A stretch of 64,000 nt of DNA, from assembly GCA_029216955.1 (NCBI GenBank), contig JANAVB010012160.1:47452-111451 (forward strand). The letters are read 5' to 3'. The notes beneath the pieces were generated by a model, which was not told where the DNA came from, made no database searches, and saw nothing but the letters and a program-made list of their open reading frames with translations. The translations under genes were made by a program, and so were the position numbers. Each line of letters starts with the position of its first letter. The first letter of the stretch is position 1. The DNA is from Iris pallida. Taxonomy: Eukaryota > Streptophyta > Magnoliopsida > Asparagales > Iridaceae. Below, one piece after another: positions 32,224-43,061 of the stretch.

Positions 32224-35200
32224 TATAACGCCCCAGTCCTAAAATACGTAGGACTAGGAACGTAGACATGTCAGCTGTATACATACGGAGTACATGGACC
32301 TCGTATGAATACATAAGCTGTAAAATGCAGTAAACCACAACTAACTAATCTCATCCACAAAATATAAGAATAAAAGATATCATACAATCAACTATGAATT
32401 GTCATTGGTACATGTAGTTGGGCGGAGACAATCCACTACCAACTATGAAAAGAAATACATAATTAAAGAAAGAACTTGGCGAGCGAAGCGAAGACGATCA
32501 AAGTGCAATCATCCTCGAAGACATAAAGATGATCATGGCCACGGCTAGAACTCCTGTGAAAGACAAGAGCACACACCTGGTGAGATAACCAGGTCCTCAG
32601 AGGGACATAACAAGATACAATAAACATGCCATATAAATATTGAATATAAAATATGCCACAATCAAAGAAAGTGATAAGACATAAATAAGGTAACATAACC
32701 GTACTAAAGTGATCATGCAGTTGAGAAACAATCCTTCGACGCATGAGCCCCGGCTGTAAATAGGATCGGCATAGTCCCCATATAGGGCACCAGGGGCCCA
32801 CGTCCGTAACGTCCGAAGATCGTCAGAGGGCATCATGTGCAAGGGGGTACGTCCATAACACTCTGGGAAACGTCAGAGGGCACTTGGAGCTTGCATCTCC
32901 GGCGGAGCGCATAGGTAAGCAAGGAAGTACAAAGAAGCCCATACGTTAGGTATTGTTCTCTCCCACCCGATGCTCTTATTTAAGTCGTATCCATGACCAT
33001 ATACCTCTACTAACTGCTAAATCTCCTAACATGCCTCTATTAGCAGTTAGCCCTAACACATGCACATGGAGGATCAGCCCACACGCAAGAACCTCTACAT
33101 GCTACTCATCTCACAGATCCTCGTGGTACAACTGTGTCAAGGTATATGCAATACACTACAAACGGTAGTCTCTTAACTCTAAGTCCATATACAATCAAAG
33201 GATAATAACAAAGTACAGCTAATATCACTGTACAGACAGTAAATCAAGAACTGTAAGAACTGGAAATAAATGAACAGTAATATGTAATAAAATACAAACT
33301 GAATATAAATAGTATAATGGCAAGGTATCTTGCCTGGTAGGACGCTTGGTGTGCTGCGATGATCAAGGTGGCATGAATTGCGACTTCAGGTGTAACAACT
33401 ATGCAAGGTGACCTCGGGTGGTGGCACGGATAGTTCCATCGAGTCCAGGACGGTCAATTTAGTTAGGGTGGACATAATGAAGGTACAGAGTTGGCTAGGG
33501 TATAGGGAGAATGAGATTGGTCACGGACAAGAGGATAGTCAAAGAAAATTTGATAAATAATATATAAACGATTTTTGAAATTATTTATAATACTTGAAAT
33601 ATAATCTATTAGTCAAAATATGCTTTCAAATAAATATCCGAAAAATCAAAAGTCATTTTAAGGCAACACTGTAAGTTTTGTCAACATACTCTTCTACGCT
33701 GAAACCCATATCTCATAAATCAAAATATTTTAAGCGAAACAAAATACTTTTAGAAAATTTATTTAAGGCTAAGAAACATAGTTTGTAAAAATAACGTCTT
33801 GATAAAATCTATACTTTACTGACTATTCAAACTTGAGAATATTTATAACTATTTAAAACTATAATTTTCTTGTAGAAAATATTGCAACCATATAGTAACT
33901 TAAAACTCTAAACACGATTTGAAATTACATGTAGGACCAAGCCCAATACTATATATTTATCACAATATAGTTTTTTGAAAATATTTTATTTAATATATAG
34001 TTCTATATAATATCATTAAGAGCAAATAGCGATAATAGCATAAAAATCAATAATAATATTATTAAATAACAAATCCCATAAAAATATTACCTAGTGATAA
34101 TATTAAGATATTGCACAATCGCTTCTTTTGTAAAAATATAATAATAATAATAATAATAATAATGATAATAATAATAATAATAATAATAAATAATGATCAT
34201 GTCCAGTCTTGCTCATGAGAACACAACAAAACACAAAGAATCAAAAGCCAGCAACAAAATAATAATATTCATTAAATATGTTTTTACTCTAATAAGGACA
34301 ACAGCAGAGGCTGCTTATTAGTTCTTAGGAAAGTGTAGAGGGAGAGAGAAAGCAAAGGGGAGGAGGTTTTCGAGAGGGAGAGGGAGGAAGGGCGCGGAAG
34401 AGAGGAGGCCAGAGAGAGGGGAGATCGGCGTCGGGGTTGGGTCGGCAAGCTGGAAAAGGAGCCGGAGTGGAAAGAGGGGGAGCGGAAGGTGGTGTCCCAC
34501 CCGGAGCGGGGCGGTGGCGCACCGGTTCCGATTCGCGATGGCGACGATGCTCGCTGCGCGCCTCGGCAGCGAATCTCCGACGCTGCCGAGCTCGGGTGGC
34601 ACGAGGGTGAGGCGGGGTCTCGGCGCAAGGCCAGGCCGCACTGGCGGTAGTGAACCGGGGACGAGCGGTCACGGTGGATCGGTCGCAGCGGAGGTGAGTT
34701 TTCCTATTTCTCATCCTCAGATGGTGGTGGTGATTTGTCTTGGCAGTGGTGGCGAGGATGGTGGCTGGTATGGCCGGACCTTGGTAGGGTAAAGGTGGTG
34801 TAGGCGGGGCTGCCGCGGCAGTGGCCGCGGTGGTGGTATGGTGATGATGGTTTGGGTTTAGTCGAGAAGGAGGTGGTGTCGGGTGGCTGTGGCGGTCGGG
34901 TTTTCGGCCAGTGGCCGTAGCCGCGGTGGCGGTCTTGGTGGTTGGGTGCGGTGGACGGGGTTGTGCTGGTGGTCTGGAGTTTGGTTGGATAGTGGTCACG
35001 ATGATGAAGGTGGTCGATATGGCAATGACGACAGAACGGTGGGGACTGGATTTGGCCAGGGTTGTAGGAGGTGAATAGGCGATGGCTGGGTTTGTTAAGG
35101 ATTCTATTGTGTCGGGGTGTGTCCGACACGGAAAAGGAGAATGTGCATGTAAATATGGAATAAGATGTGGACATGGACACGAGGCACTCACTTTGTGGTG

Positions 35201-35974
35201 GAGGAAAAATATGGAGAATTTGTGAATGGTAGAAATATATGGATGAGTACCTCTCCTTATATAGGAGATGGAAATTCCCAGTTGGATAAGGATTAGGGGT
35301 TTTTAAATCTCCCATAGATAAATCGCATATTAATTTAAATCAAATTTTAAATCGATGCAATCAATAATAATCCAAATCCAATTCTAATTTAAATCTAGAT
35401 AATCTAAACTCAATATAAATTCTATCTTTAAACTATTTAAATTAAATCTATAAAATCAAATCGAGATTTAAAATGGCCACAAAAATTTCCAAATATATTT
35501 TCCAAAAATACCAATAATAATAATTTCGAAAATAATAAATATTTTTAAATATCTTTTTGAATAATAAAATATTAATATCAATAAATTCAAAATGGAATTA
35601 TATATATGAATTCAAATTCATGTACCTCATGTGCAAGGAATATTTGCATAAAAAATAGTTTTCTAAATTACCACTATTAAATAAGCTAGCCTTTTATAAA
35701 TAAATAAAAGTAATAATTTTTTGCCATCTTGATACGATACTTTTCACAACTTTAAGTAAAATACAAATAATATTATTTTGAAACTATAAAAATAGAAAAA
35801 TGTTGTTCTAAAAATATGTACGCTCGCACATATTCGTACTCGTCGAGCAATTACGAAAAATGAATTTTCGCGCGCGACGTACATTGCAACTACGCGACAT
35901 ATAAATACAAAATAAATAAAAAATCAGTACCAATTTATAAAAATAAAAAAATAGTAGAAATTTAGGGTTTTACA
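32224..35974 (-). repeat. Gypsy-like element 5' LTR (3751 bp)
   Basis: Matches the left LTR throughout, plus an extra segment at about 32612-33315. It starts TATAACG on the plus strand where the partner has TGTAACG. (AAT)n at about 34139-34190; GC-rich block at about 34370-35110 with an uninterrupted 288-codon minus-strand frame (35191-34325). TATA box near 35257-35266 (minus strand). Confidence 0.93.
34325..35191 (-). other. 288-codon open frame inside the long LTR, probably not a protein gene
   Basis: Very rich in Pro, Ser, Thr and His, lying in the GC-rich block just downstream of the LTR TATA box. In the sister LTR the matching frame is broken (28271-27798 and 27795-27367). No domain, signal peptide or membrane segment is seen. 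The lack of conservation between two copies argues against selection for protein. Confidence 0.3.
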
Positions 35975-35979
35975 AGTCA

Positions 35980-36383
35980 ACCATGCGGTAGTCCAGAAAT
36001 TTGCCTACTACAAATTTCTTCGACCCTGCATCTTCTGCTTTGTATTTCTTGTCCAGGGCATCCCAGACTTCTTTTGCAGTCTTCAGTGGACAATAAACAT
36101 TCCATATATGGTTGTCCAGTCCACTTAAAATGTGGTTCCTGCAGAAGAAGTCTGCATGTTTTCACTTTTCAATATTTGTAATAACAGTATTATCAGTTTC
36201 ACCTTCTTGCAGAACAGGGAATGTTTCATTTAGAATCTTTGCCAGATTCAAAGTTGTAAGATAGAACAACATCTTTTGCTGCCAGCGCTTGAAGTCAGTT
36301 CCATCAAACTTTTTCGGTTTTTCTTCTTGTCTAATATGGACAGGATCAGAAGTGATCATCACAGTGTTCTCAACTGCTGTCAT
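35980..36383 (-). pseudogene. Copia-C gag remnant, start
   Basis: Begins MTAVENTVMITSDPVHIRQ at 36383 and reads KPKKFDGTDFKRWQQKMLFY, a Copia gag N-terminus. After a frame break near 36165 it continues to KFVVGKFLDYRMVD at the edge of the Gypsy-like element; the rest of gag is at 26001 and below. Target of the AGTCA duplication. Confidence 0.9.
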
Positions 36384-36713
36384 TTTGTCTGTTACAATAG
36401 TAGTACAAACCAGTAAGTGAAATATAAAATTTAAAATTGAGACGTGTTCTCTTATTTCCTATTTATAGAGAAAAAATCAGAGCCAATGTAAGAAGAGTCT
36501 AAATAAAACAAAAAGGTCAGAAACTAACTATTTGAAATCTGAATAAATAGGATGAGTCCCAAAACAGTAACAGTATTCTAAGTTGTTTTCAACGTAACCA
36601 ATTATACTATGTGAACTCTCTTAATCAAGTATGATGGGTTATTAAAAGAAATAGAAACTATTATTATAACATGAATATAATAGGTTTAAAAAAATTAGAA
36701 TAATTCTTTCATG
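36384..36713 (-). other. Copia-C leader, part next to gag
   Basis: Non-coding leader between gag and Copia-F. No motif recognised. Ends with CATCA (36714-36718), the Copia-F target duplication. Confidence 0.7.
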
Positions 36714-36718
36714 CATCA

Positions 36719-36852
36719 TGTTAGAGATTATATTTGTAACTTATGTAAATCTGGTCTATAAGCCCAATCATGTAGACAACCCAATCATACAGACACTATA
36801 TATATTGTAACCAACCCCCATCAATGAGAATAACGCATTATTATTTCCTACA
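36719..36852 (+). repeat. Copia-F 5' LTR (134 bp)
   Basis: TGTTAGAG to CCTACA; TATA-like ACTATATATATTG near 36796-36807. Confidence 0.95.
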
Positions 36853-36865
36853 TGGTATCAGAGCC
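36853..36865 (+). promoter_or_regulatory. Copia-F primer-binding site, initiator Met tRNA
   Basis: TGGTATCAGAGCC directly after the LTR. Confidence 0.93.
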
Positions 36866-37148
36866 TCCAGAAAAACCCTAGCTGTCATACTGCTGTCAAC
36901 CCTACGCGCCCCCTACGCAGCCGATCCGGCCGACCCCTACGCCCCCTAAGCAGTCGTTCCGGCCGACCCTACGCGCCCTACGTGCCCGATCCGGCGCTGC
37001 CGACCCCTGTGCGCCCCCTACGCGCCCGATCCGGCGCCGCCGACCCCTACGCACGCTGACCGCTACGTGCCCTGATCCGGCACCGCCGACCTCTACGCAC
37101 CCGATCCGGTGCACCGACCACGGGTGGTTCGCCGTGAACCCCGTCCAG

Positions 37149-37322
37149 CAGCGGCCGATTCGCCGCTCGTTCGGTCGATCCGTCGGAGTTGTACAAAATT
37201 TTGTACACCTGACATCCGCGAGCAGCCGATTCGCCGTCGACCCCGTACATCAGCGGCCGATTCGCCGCTCGTTCGGCCGATCCGTCGGAGTTCTACAAAA
37301 TTTTGTATACCCGACATCCGCG
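37149..37322 (+). repeat. 102-bp tandem repeat in the Copia-F leader
   Basis: The unit starting CAGCGGCCGATTCGCC occurs at 37149 and 37251. Each copy holds a palindrome (TACAAAATTTTGTA in the first, one base different in the second) and ends at the gag start codon region. Confidence 0.9.
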
Positions 37323-38529
37323 ATGGCTGATGATGCTGCATCCAGCTACTCCATCGCGACTGGCGGAGGCGGTACATACAACCCAAATTATCCTAATCTG
37401 TAGGATCCTTATTTTCTGAGTTTTGCTGATCAACCAGGAAATATCATTACTCCTATTATTTTTCGTGGACCGAACTATGCTGAGTGGTCTCGGTCGATAC
37501 GTCTCTCCCTGATCTCTAGGCGAAAGATCACTTTTCTGGAAGGTACTGAAATCAAACCTGTTAATGATACTAGTAAATTGCTTGATTGGAGATATGTGCA
37601 AGCGCTATTGGTTCAATGGGTTCTTAATACCATTGATCCGTCTCTGAAGAAATCTTTGTCGTACTTTGAGGAGGTTTATCCATTGTGGAACTTGTTGGAG
37701 AAAAGATTTGTTGTTAGCAATGGCACTCGGAAGAAACAAATTAAGGTGGCTTTGGCTGAGTGTAAACAACCGGCTTCGATGTCTGTGGAAACCTACTTTG
37801 GAAATTTGCAGTCTTTGTGGGATGAACAAGCTGCTTATTTCCTATTGCCTACTTGTACCTGTGGTGAACTTGTTACAAAGCTACATGCTATGAGGGATGA
37901 AGACCACTTTCAGGACTTTATGTACAGGTTGAATGTTGAGTTGTATGGTCATACCCGATCTAATCTTCTGGCTCAGGATCCTCAGCCAAGTTTAGATTGG
38001 GCATACCAGGCAGTCCGTGAGGAGGAGGATATGCATAAATCTCAGGTCCAATCTGCTGCTGAGAAGGTATTGGCGCTGGCTATCAAGACTTCACCTTGTC
38101 TTTCTACTACTTCTAGTAGTAGAACCTCAGATTCCAGGGACAAATCAGGTATGATCTGTACTCATTACAATAAAATAGGTCATGATGTTGCAACTTGCTT
38201 TGCCAAGATTGGCTATCCAGAGTGGTGGGAGACTCGTCCTCGACATGAGGGCGGACGTGGTGCTGGTGGTGGCAGAGGCCCGACACCACAGCAAAGACGT
38301 GATGGAGGACGCGGTGCTGGTGGCGCGGGGGTTGTTCATCATGTCGCTGCTGCTGGTCATGGTGTCCCTGTTGGTCTTGCTGGAAGTTCGGCGGATATGA
38401 TGCATGGAGGGTATCCTTCACCACTCTCAGGTGAACAATGGCAGAAACTGATGAGCTTGCTGGGTAACGACAATCCTTCCAACCCTGGTTCTTCAAACAC
38501 TGATCGTCTGATGGGTAAGAATTCTTCTG
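37323..38529 (+). pseudogene. Copia-F gag remnant
   Basis: ATG at 37323 opens MADDAASSYSIATGGGG and meets a TAG at codon 27 (37401-37403). The frame then continues unbroken: DPYFLSFADQPGNIITPIIF, LISRRKITFLEGTEI, LLDWRYVQALLVQWVLNTI and a CCHC relic CTHYNKIGHDVATC near 38158 in which the second Cys is Tyr. A Gly/Arg-rich stretch follows (GGRGAGGGRGP, about 38250-38330). Apart from the early stop the frame is open to 38894, which is long for a decayed gag. Particle and RNA-binding role by family. Confidence 0.9.
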
Positions 38530-41500
38530 TCACTTGGATATTCGATACTGGGGCTACTCTTCATGCGACGGGTTCTCATGACTGTTTAGTTGATTGCTTT
38601 GAGGGCCCTGCCTGTCCTGTGATTTTGCCTGATGGGAGCACTATTGAGGCTGTTCTGAGAGGCAAAGTATTTTTGACTGCTTCATTAGTATTGACGGATG
38701 TTCTTTATATTTCGACATTGACTTGCAATTTGATCTCTGTCTCACAATTGATTGGTGCCAGAAATTATGATATGTTATTTACTTCTGATTTGTGTTTTGT
38801 TCAGGACCGAAGTACGAGGATGGTGATTGGAGCAGGTGAACAAAGGGGTGGACTTTACTTCTTGGGGGAGGTTCCAGCTTCTTTGGTTCGGTGATCCTGG
38901 CATTCAGAGAGAGTGATTCCGAAGTTTGGCATAGTAGACTGGGGCATCCTTCAGATAAAGTAATACAGACTTTACCTTTTCTCTCTGGTAGTAGTGTGTT
39001 TTCTCATAAGGCTTGTGATATTTGTCATCAAGCTAAACAGACTCGTGATGCTTTTCCTGATAGTAGTAGTCGTGCTTTGAGATGCTTTGAACTTATACAC
39101 TGTGATCTGTGGGGACCATATCGTGTTCCGTCATCTAATGGGGCACGATATTTTTTGACTTTGGTGGATGATTTTTCTAGAGCTGTTTAGGTTATTTTAT
39201 TGAAGGATAAGTGTGTTGTTTATTCTATGTTTCTTAAATTCATTGCTATGGTGAAGCGTCAGTTTGGGGCTGATATCCGTCGTGTGCGGAGTGACAATGG
39301 CACTGAATTTAATTGTTTACGAGATTATTTTTCATCTCAAGGTATATTGTTCCAAATATCCTGTGTGGGACACCTCAACGGAATGGAAGGGTGGAACGAA
39401 AACATCGACATATTTTAAATGTAGCCAGGGCATTGAGATTTCAGGGTTCTCTTTCTGTAGATTTTTGGAGGAAATGTGTTCTGGGTGCATGTTATTTGAT
39501 CAATAGAACACCTTCTAGTATCTTGCATTTTAAGTCAACCTTATGAAGTTTTATATGGTTCGGCTCCTTCGTATGATCATCTACATATTTTTGGTTATCT
39601 GCGCTATGGGTATGATTTAAAATTCCGATATGATAAATTTGCTAGCAAGAGTAGAAAATGTATCTTTGTTGGTATCCACTTGATAAAAAGGGATGGAAAC
39701 TATATGATTTGGAGACTGGTGAATTTTTAGTGTCCCGTGATGTTACTTTTTATGGAAAAAATTTCCTGGGTGTGGCTCTGCTAGCGAGATGTCTTCTGCG
39801 ACATGTCATACATCTGTTGAGGTGCCGGAAGACGATATAGAGGTTTTTGGGATGATGCCGGCTACGGTTGCTGAGGCCGGAGTGGTTGCTGGCGGCTCAA
39901 CACCGAGTGGCGAGGATGCACAGGTAGCTGCAGAAGTATTGACAGAAGAGTCTGCTGGGGGTGATACGGATACTAATGATGATACAGGGGATACACTGTT
40001 GCCAGAGGTGCCTGACGAGGTAGTATTGGGAAGAGGAATGAGAAAGAAATCACAGCCAGTGCGATTACAGGATTTTATGACGAATGTTGTTCGAAGTAAA
40101 AGTCCCCCTTCACCACAGTTCATCTGTTCCCGTCACTTCCTCAGGTACTTCGTATCCTCTAACACAATTTCTAAGTTATGACATATTTACTGCTGGACAC
40201 AGAGATTTTCTTGCAGCTATCACTGCAGGCGTTGAGCCTACTTCATATCGCCAGGCCTCGCGAGATTTAGGCTGGCGTACGGCTATGCAAACTGAAATAC
40301 AGGCTCTGGAAGATAATGGGACATGGAGTCTTGTCGATTTGCCTCATGGGAAGAAAGCATTAGAAAGTAGATGGGTGTACAAAATAAAGTACAACTCCGA
40401 CGGCAGTGTTGAGCACTTAAAGGCACGGCTGGTTGTGTTCGGTAATCATCAGGTTGAGGGGATCGACTATTAGAGACATTTGTCCCCGTAGCTAAGATGC
40501 CTACAGTTAGGGCATTCTTGGCTGTTGCAGCTGTGAGAGGCTGGACTTTGCACCAGATGTATGTGCATAATGCTTTTCTTCATGGAGATCTGACAGAAGA
40601 AGTGTATATAAAGTTGTCGCCAGGTTTTTTGTATAGTGAACCCAACAAAGTGTGTCGCCTGCGTAAGTCTCTATATGGATTGAAACAGGCACCACGTTGT
40701 TGGTTTGCTAAGCTTGCCGCTTCTATGATATCCTATGGATTTATTCAATCTCATTCCGATTATTCTCTTTTCTCTCTTTTTAAAGGGAAGGTAGAGTTGC
40801 ATGTTTTGATCTATGTGGATGATATGATTGTATCTGGTAATGACTCAGGTGCTTTAGATACTTTCAAAAAGTACCTTAGTTCTTGCTTTCACATGAAGGA
40901 CCTTGGTGTGTTGAAGTACTTTCTTGGCATAGATGTGGCTCGGAGTGCAGAAGGAATTTCCTTGTGTCAAATGAAGTATGCTTTGGACATCATTTCAGAA
41001 TGCGGCTGGATGGGGACTCGACCTGCTGGCTTTCCCATGGAGCCCAATCACAAGCTGGCAGAATCGACTAGTCCAAAGATGGCGGATGCAGAGACTTATC
41101 GGAGGCTGGTTGGGTGGTTGATTTATCTATCATTTATTCGTCCTGACTTAGCCTATGCTGTGCATATCTGTCTCAATTCTTATAGGAGCCTAAACAAGAT
41201 CATTGGCATGCTGCTTTGAGAGTTGTCAGATATCTCAAACATGCACCGGGACATGGTATTCTTTTGAAAGCTGATTGTGATCTCCGTCTTTCTGGTTGGT
41301 GTGATTCCGACTGGGCCAGTTGTCCCTTGACTCGTCGCTCTGTTACAGGCTGGTTGGTGTTTCTGGGGGGATCTCCTATTTCTTGGAAGACCAAGAAGCA
41401 ACCGACTGTTTCCGATCTTCCGCTGAAGCTGAATACCGATCTCTTGCTGCACTTATTTGTGAGTTGAAATGGTTGAAGGAGTTATTGGTGTGTTTGGGCG

Positions 41501-41766
41501 TTCGCCCTGAGTCTGCTATTTCGGTGTATTATGACAGTCAGTCAGCCCTGCACCTGGCTCAGAACCCGGTATTTCATGAGCACAGTAAGCATATTGAGGT
41601 GGATTTGCATTTTGTTCGCGATGCTATTAGAGATGGCACCGTAATAGCCTCGCATGTTCCTACTTCTTCCTAACTGGCTGACATCTTCACCAAGCCCCTT
41701 GGAAAGCATGTGTTTGATTCTTTACTTTCCAAGTTGGGCATTTGTGACTTGCATGCTCCAACTTGA
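38530..41766 (+). pseudogene. Copia-F pol remnant: protease, integrase, RT, RNase H
   Basis: Protease WIFDTGATLHATG (DTGA 38544-38555) in frame with gag. Frameshift at 38891, then VWHSRLGHPSDK to CDICHQAKQTRD (38925-39050) and LIHCDLWGPY. TAG at 39188-39190 in place of a Trp codon. RRVRSDNGTEF near 39285, then another shift near 39360. RT from about 40240: [33 protein letters not shown], and YVDD at 40812-40823. RNase H: SDWASCPLTRRSVTGW (41300), SSAEAEYRSLAA, YYDSQSALHLAQNPV and ADIFTKPLGKHVF, ending HAPT and a TGA at 41764-41766. Confidence 0.92.
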
Positions 41767-41772
41767 GGGGCG

Positions 41773-41906
41773 TGTTAGAGATTATATTTGTAACTTATGT
41801 AAATCTGGCCCATAAGCCCAATCATGTAGACAGCCCAATCATGTAGACACTACATATATTGTAACCAACCCCCATCAATGAGAATAAGGCATTATTATTT
41901 CCTACA
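41773..41906 (+). repeat. Copia-F 3' LTR (134 bp)
   Basis: Follows the polypurine tract; seven differences from the 5' LTR. Confidence 0.95.
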
Positions 41907-41911
41907 CATCA

Positions 41912-42384
41912 ACTAAGTAGAGAATCTATGCTAAAATATAAGTCATGCATTTTACTTTCTGGATCTAAGTATTGAATTCAGGCAACATTAAGAAAAGTCT
42001 GAACCAATTAAAACAGAAAGTCTGAACCAAACAGAAAGTTTAAGGCTCATTGCTTCTTTGATTTGGCCTCTGGTTTAGAATTCATGCAACATTAATAAAT
42101 TCTGAACCAATTAAGAAGCAATGTCTACTTATATCAAGCCAAACAGAAAGTCCGAACTAATTAAAACATCGGAACCAACACAATTTTGTGTCTGTTCCAA
42201 TTCTAAACAGAATAAACCGGTTCCGAAATAAAATTGAACAAAGTTTGATTGTTTCAAAATGTATAACACTTTTTTACTGACAGCAAGTAGAAAAAAAATC
42301 AGAAGAGAATGAGAACCAATCTCCAGAAAGTTGAGCCAAATACAAATACAAAGTAGAGAATCTAAAAAAATATTGTCTTAAGAT
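41912..42384 (-). other. Copia-C leader, part next to the 5' LTR
   Basis: Non-coding. Repeated words such as GTCTGAACCAATTAAAACAGAAAG and ATTCA(G/T)GCAACATTAA suggest an old, imperfect repeat of roughly 100 bp between 41975 and 42175. Ends with the primer region at 42369-42382. Confidence 0.6.
42369..42382 (-). promoter_or_regulatory. Copia-C primer-binding position: complementary to its own LTR
   Basis: Two bases after the 5' LTR the minus strand reads CTTAAGACAATATT. The reverse complement AATATTGTCTTAAG lies inside the LTR on the minus strand at 42490-42477, 14 of 14 bases. It does not begin TGG. Confidence 0.75.
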
Positions 42385-42843
42385 TGTTAGTAGAAATATC
42401 TCCAACTCTGTATTAAATTCTAAAATTAAAATATAAATAAATAAATGATACTGAGGCTTGAACTTGGTTCAATGTCCTTAAGACAATATTCGCCCCGCAC
42501 TGGTGCTTACAGTTTAATGGCAATTAGTCTCCCAGGATACAACGGTTCTTTCCTTCGGTAGCAGCACTTCACACCGTAGGAACTCGTCGAAGCAACGTTG
42601 GTTGTCTCTCTCTCTCTCTCTTAGACTAACTAATACAATATGGATGAATTGAATTAATGCTTGAATGCTCCAAACACATGTGTATTTATAGAAATAAAGA
42701 GACATGATGGAAAGGGCACACCTTTCCAATAAATAGATTCGTACACCTTTTCCAATAAAAGATTCGTACACCTTTTCATAGATTCGTTGATAGAAAAAAT
42801 TGATATTATTATTATAACAAATATACATTCACATTTTCCAACA
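42385..42843 (-). repeat. Copia-C 5' LTR (459 bp)
   Basis: Plus strand TGTTAGTAG to TTCCAACA. It matches 15882-16083 plus 21596-21851. TATA box on the minus strand, CTATAAATAC at 42691-42682. Confidence 0.95.
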
Positions 42844-42848
42844 AAGAA

Positions 42849-42929
42849 TGCTTGCCCAAATATAAGAGGAGGATGCAGAGTCTCTGGCATACCAGAACTT
42901 AGTTTTGGATAGGTATTTCTGTCTTAGTA
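42849..42929 (-). pseudogene. LINE bridge fragment between Copia-C and Copia-G
   Basis: The only LINE sequence between two insertions. The minus strand reads LLRQKYLSKTKFWYARDSAS and onward to SYIWASIL, the conserved stretch that joins RT to the zinc-binding region in plant LINEs. It proves that the RT piece to the right and the tail to the left are one element. Confidence 0.8.
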
Positions 42930-42934
42930 ATTTC

Positions 42935-43054
42935 TGTAGAGAATAATTGTTGTGTGTTTTATTGATTGGTTACTCCACTATTTATAGGGAGTCTAGCTCC
43001 TCTTCATACTACATTTTCTAATGTGGGACTAAAGTCCCTTATTAGTTCTCAACA
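42935..43054 (-). repeat. Copia-G 3' LTR (120 bp)
   Basis: Minus strand TGTTGAGAAC to TCTCTACA. Polypurine tract at 43055-43064, overlapping the pol stop. Confidence 0.95.
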
Positions 43055-43061
43055 CTCCCCC

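Larger units (their letters stand above)
26007..35974 (-). mobile_element. Gypsy-like long-LTR retrotransposon without coding capacity (LARD-like), TSD AGTCA
   Basis: A 9968-bp element in Copia-C gag, flanked by AGTCA (26002-26006 and 35975-35979). The LTRs are 3062 and 3751 bp. On the minus strand they start TGTAAAACCC and end GGGACGTTACA (right copy ends TTATA). Before the 3' LTR the minus strand has AAATTTCGAGGACGAGATTC and GGGTAGGA, typical of the end of plant Gypsy elements. The 3155-bp interior holds no recognisable gag or pol, so it would need enzymes from another element. Confidence 0.9.
36719..41906 (+). mobile_element. Copia-F: complete Copia element with short LTRs, TSD CATCA
   Basis: A 5188-bp element in the Copia-C leader, with CATCA at 36714-36718 and 41907-41911. 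The 134-bp LTRs (TGTTAGAG to TCCTACA) differ at seven positions, an older insertion than Copia-D by that measure. Initiator Met primer site, a GC-rich leader with a 102-bp tandem repeat, gag to RNase H, and a polypurine tract TTGAGGGGCG that overlaps the pol stop codon. Several stops and frameshifts. Confidence 0.96.
15882..42843 (-). mobile_element. Copia-C: Ty1/Copia element carrying three nested insertions, TSD AAGAA
   Basis: Flanked by AAGAA at 15877-15881 and 42844-42848. With Copia-D, the Gypsy-like element and Copia-F removed it is about 6.3 kb. Minus-strand order: 5' LTR (42843-42385), self-complementary primer region, leader (opened by Copia-F), gag (opened by the Gypsy-like element), protease, integrase, RT, RNase H (to 22458), 3' non-coding DNA, polypurine tract, and 3' LTR (21851-15882, opened by Copia-D). 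The 3' LTR starts TA instead of TG on the minus strand, a single transition. Every nested insertion has its own matching 5-bp duplication, so this element predates all three. Confidence 0.95.
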
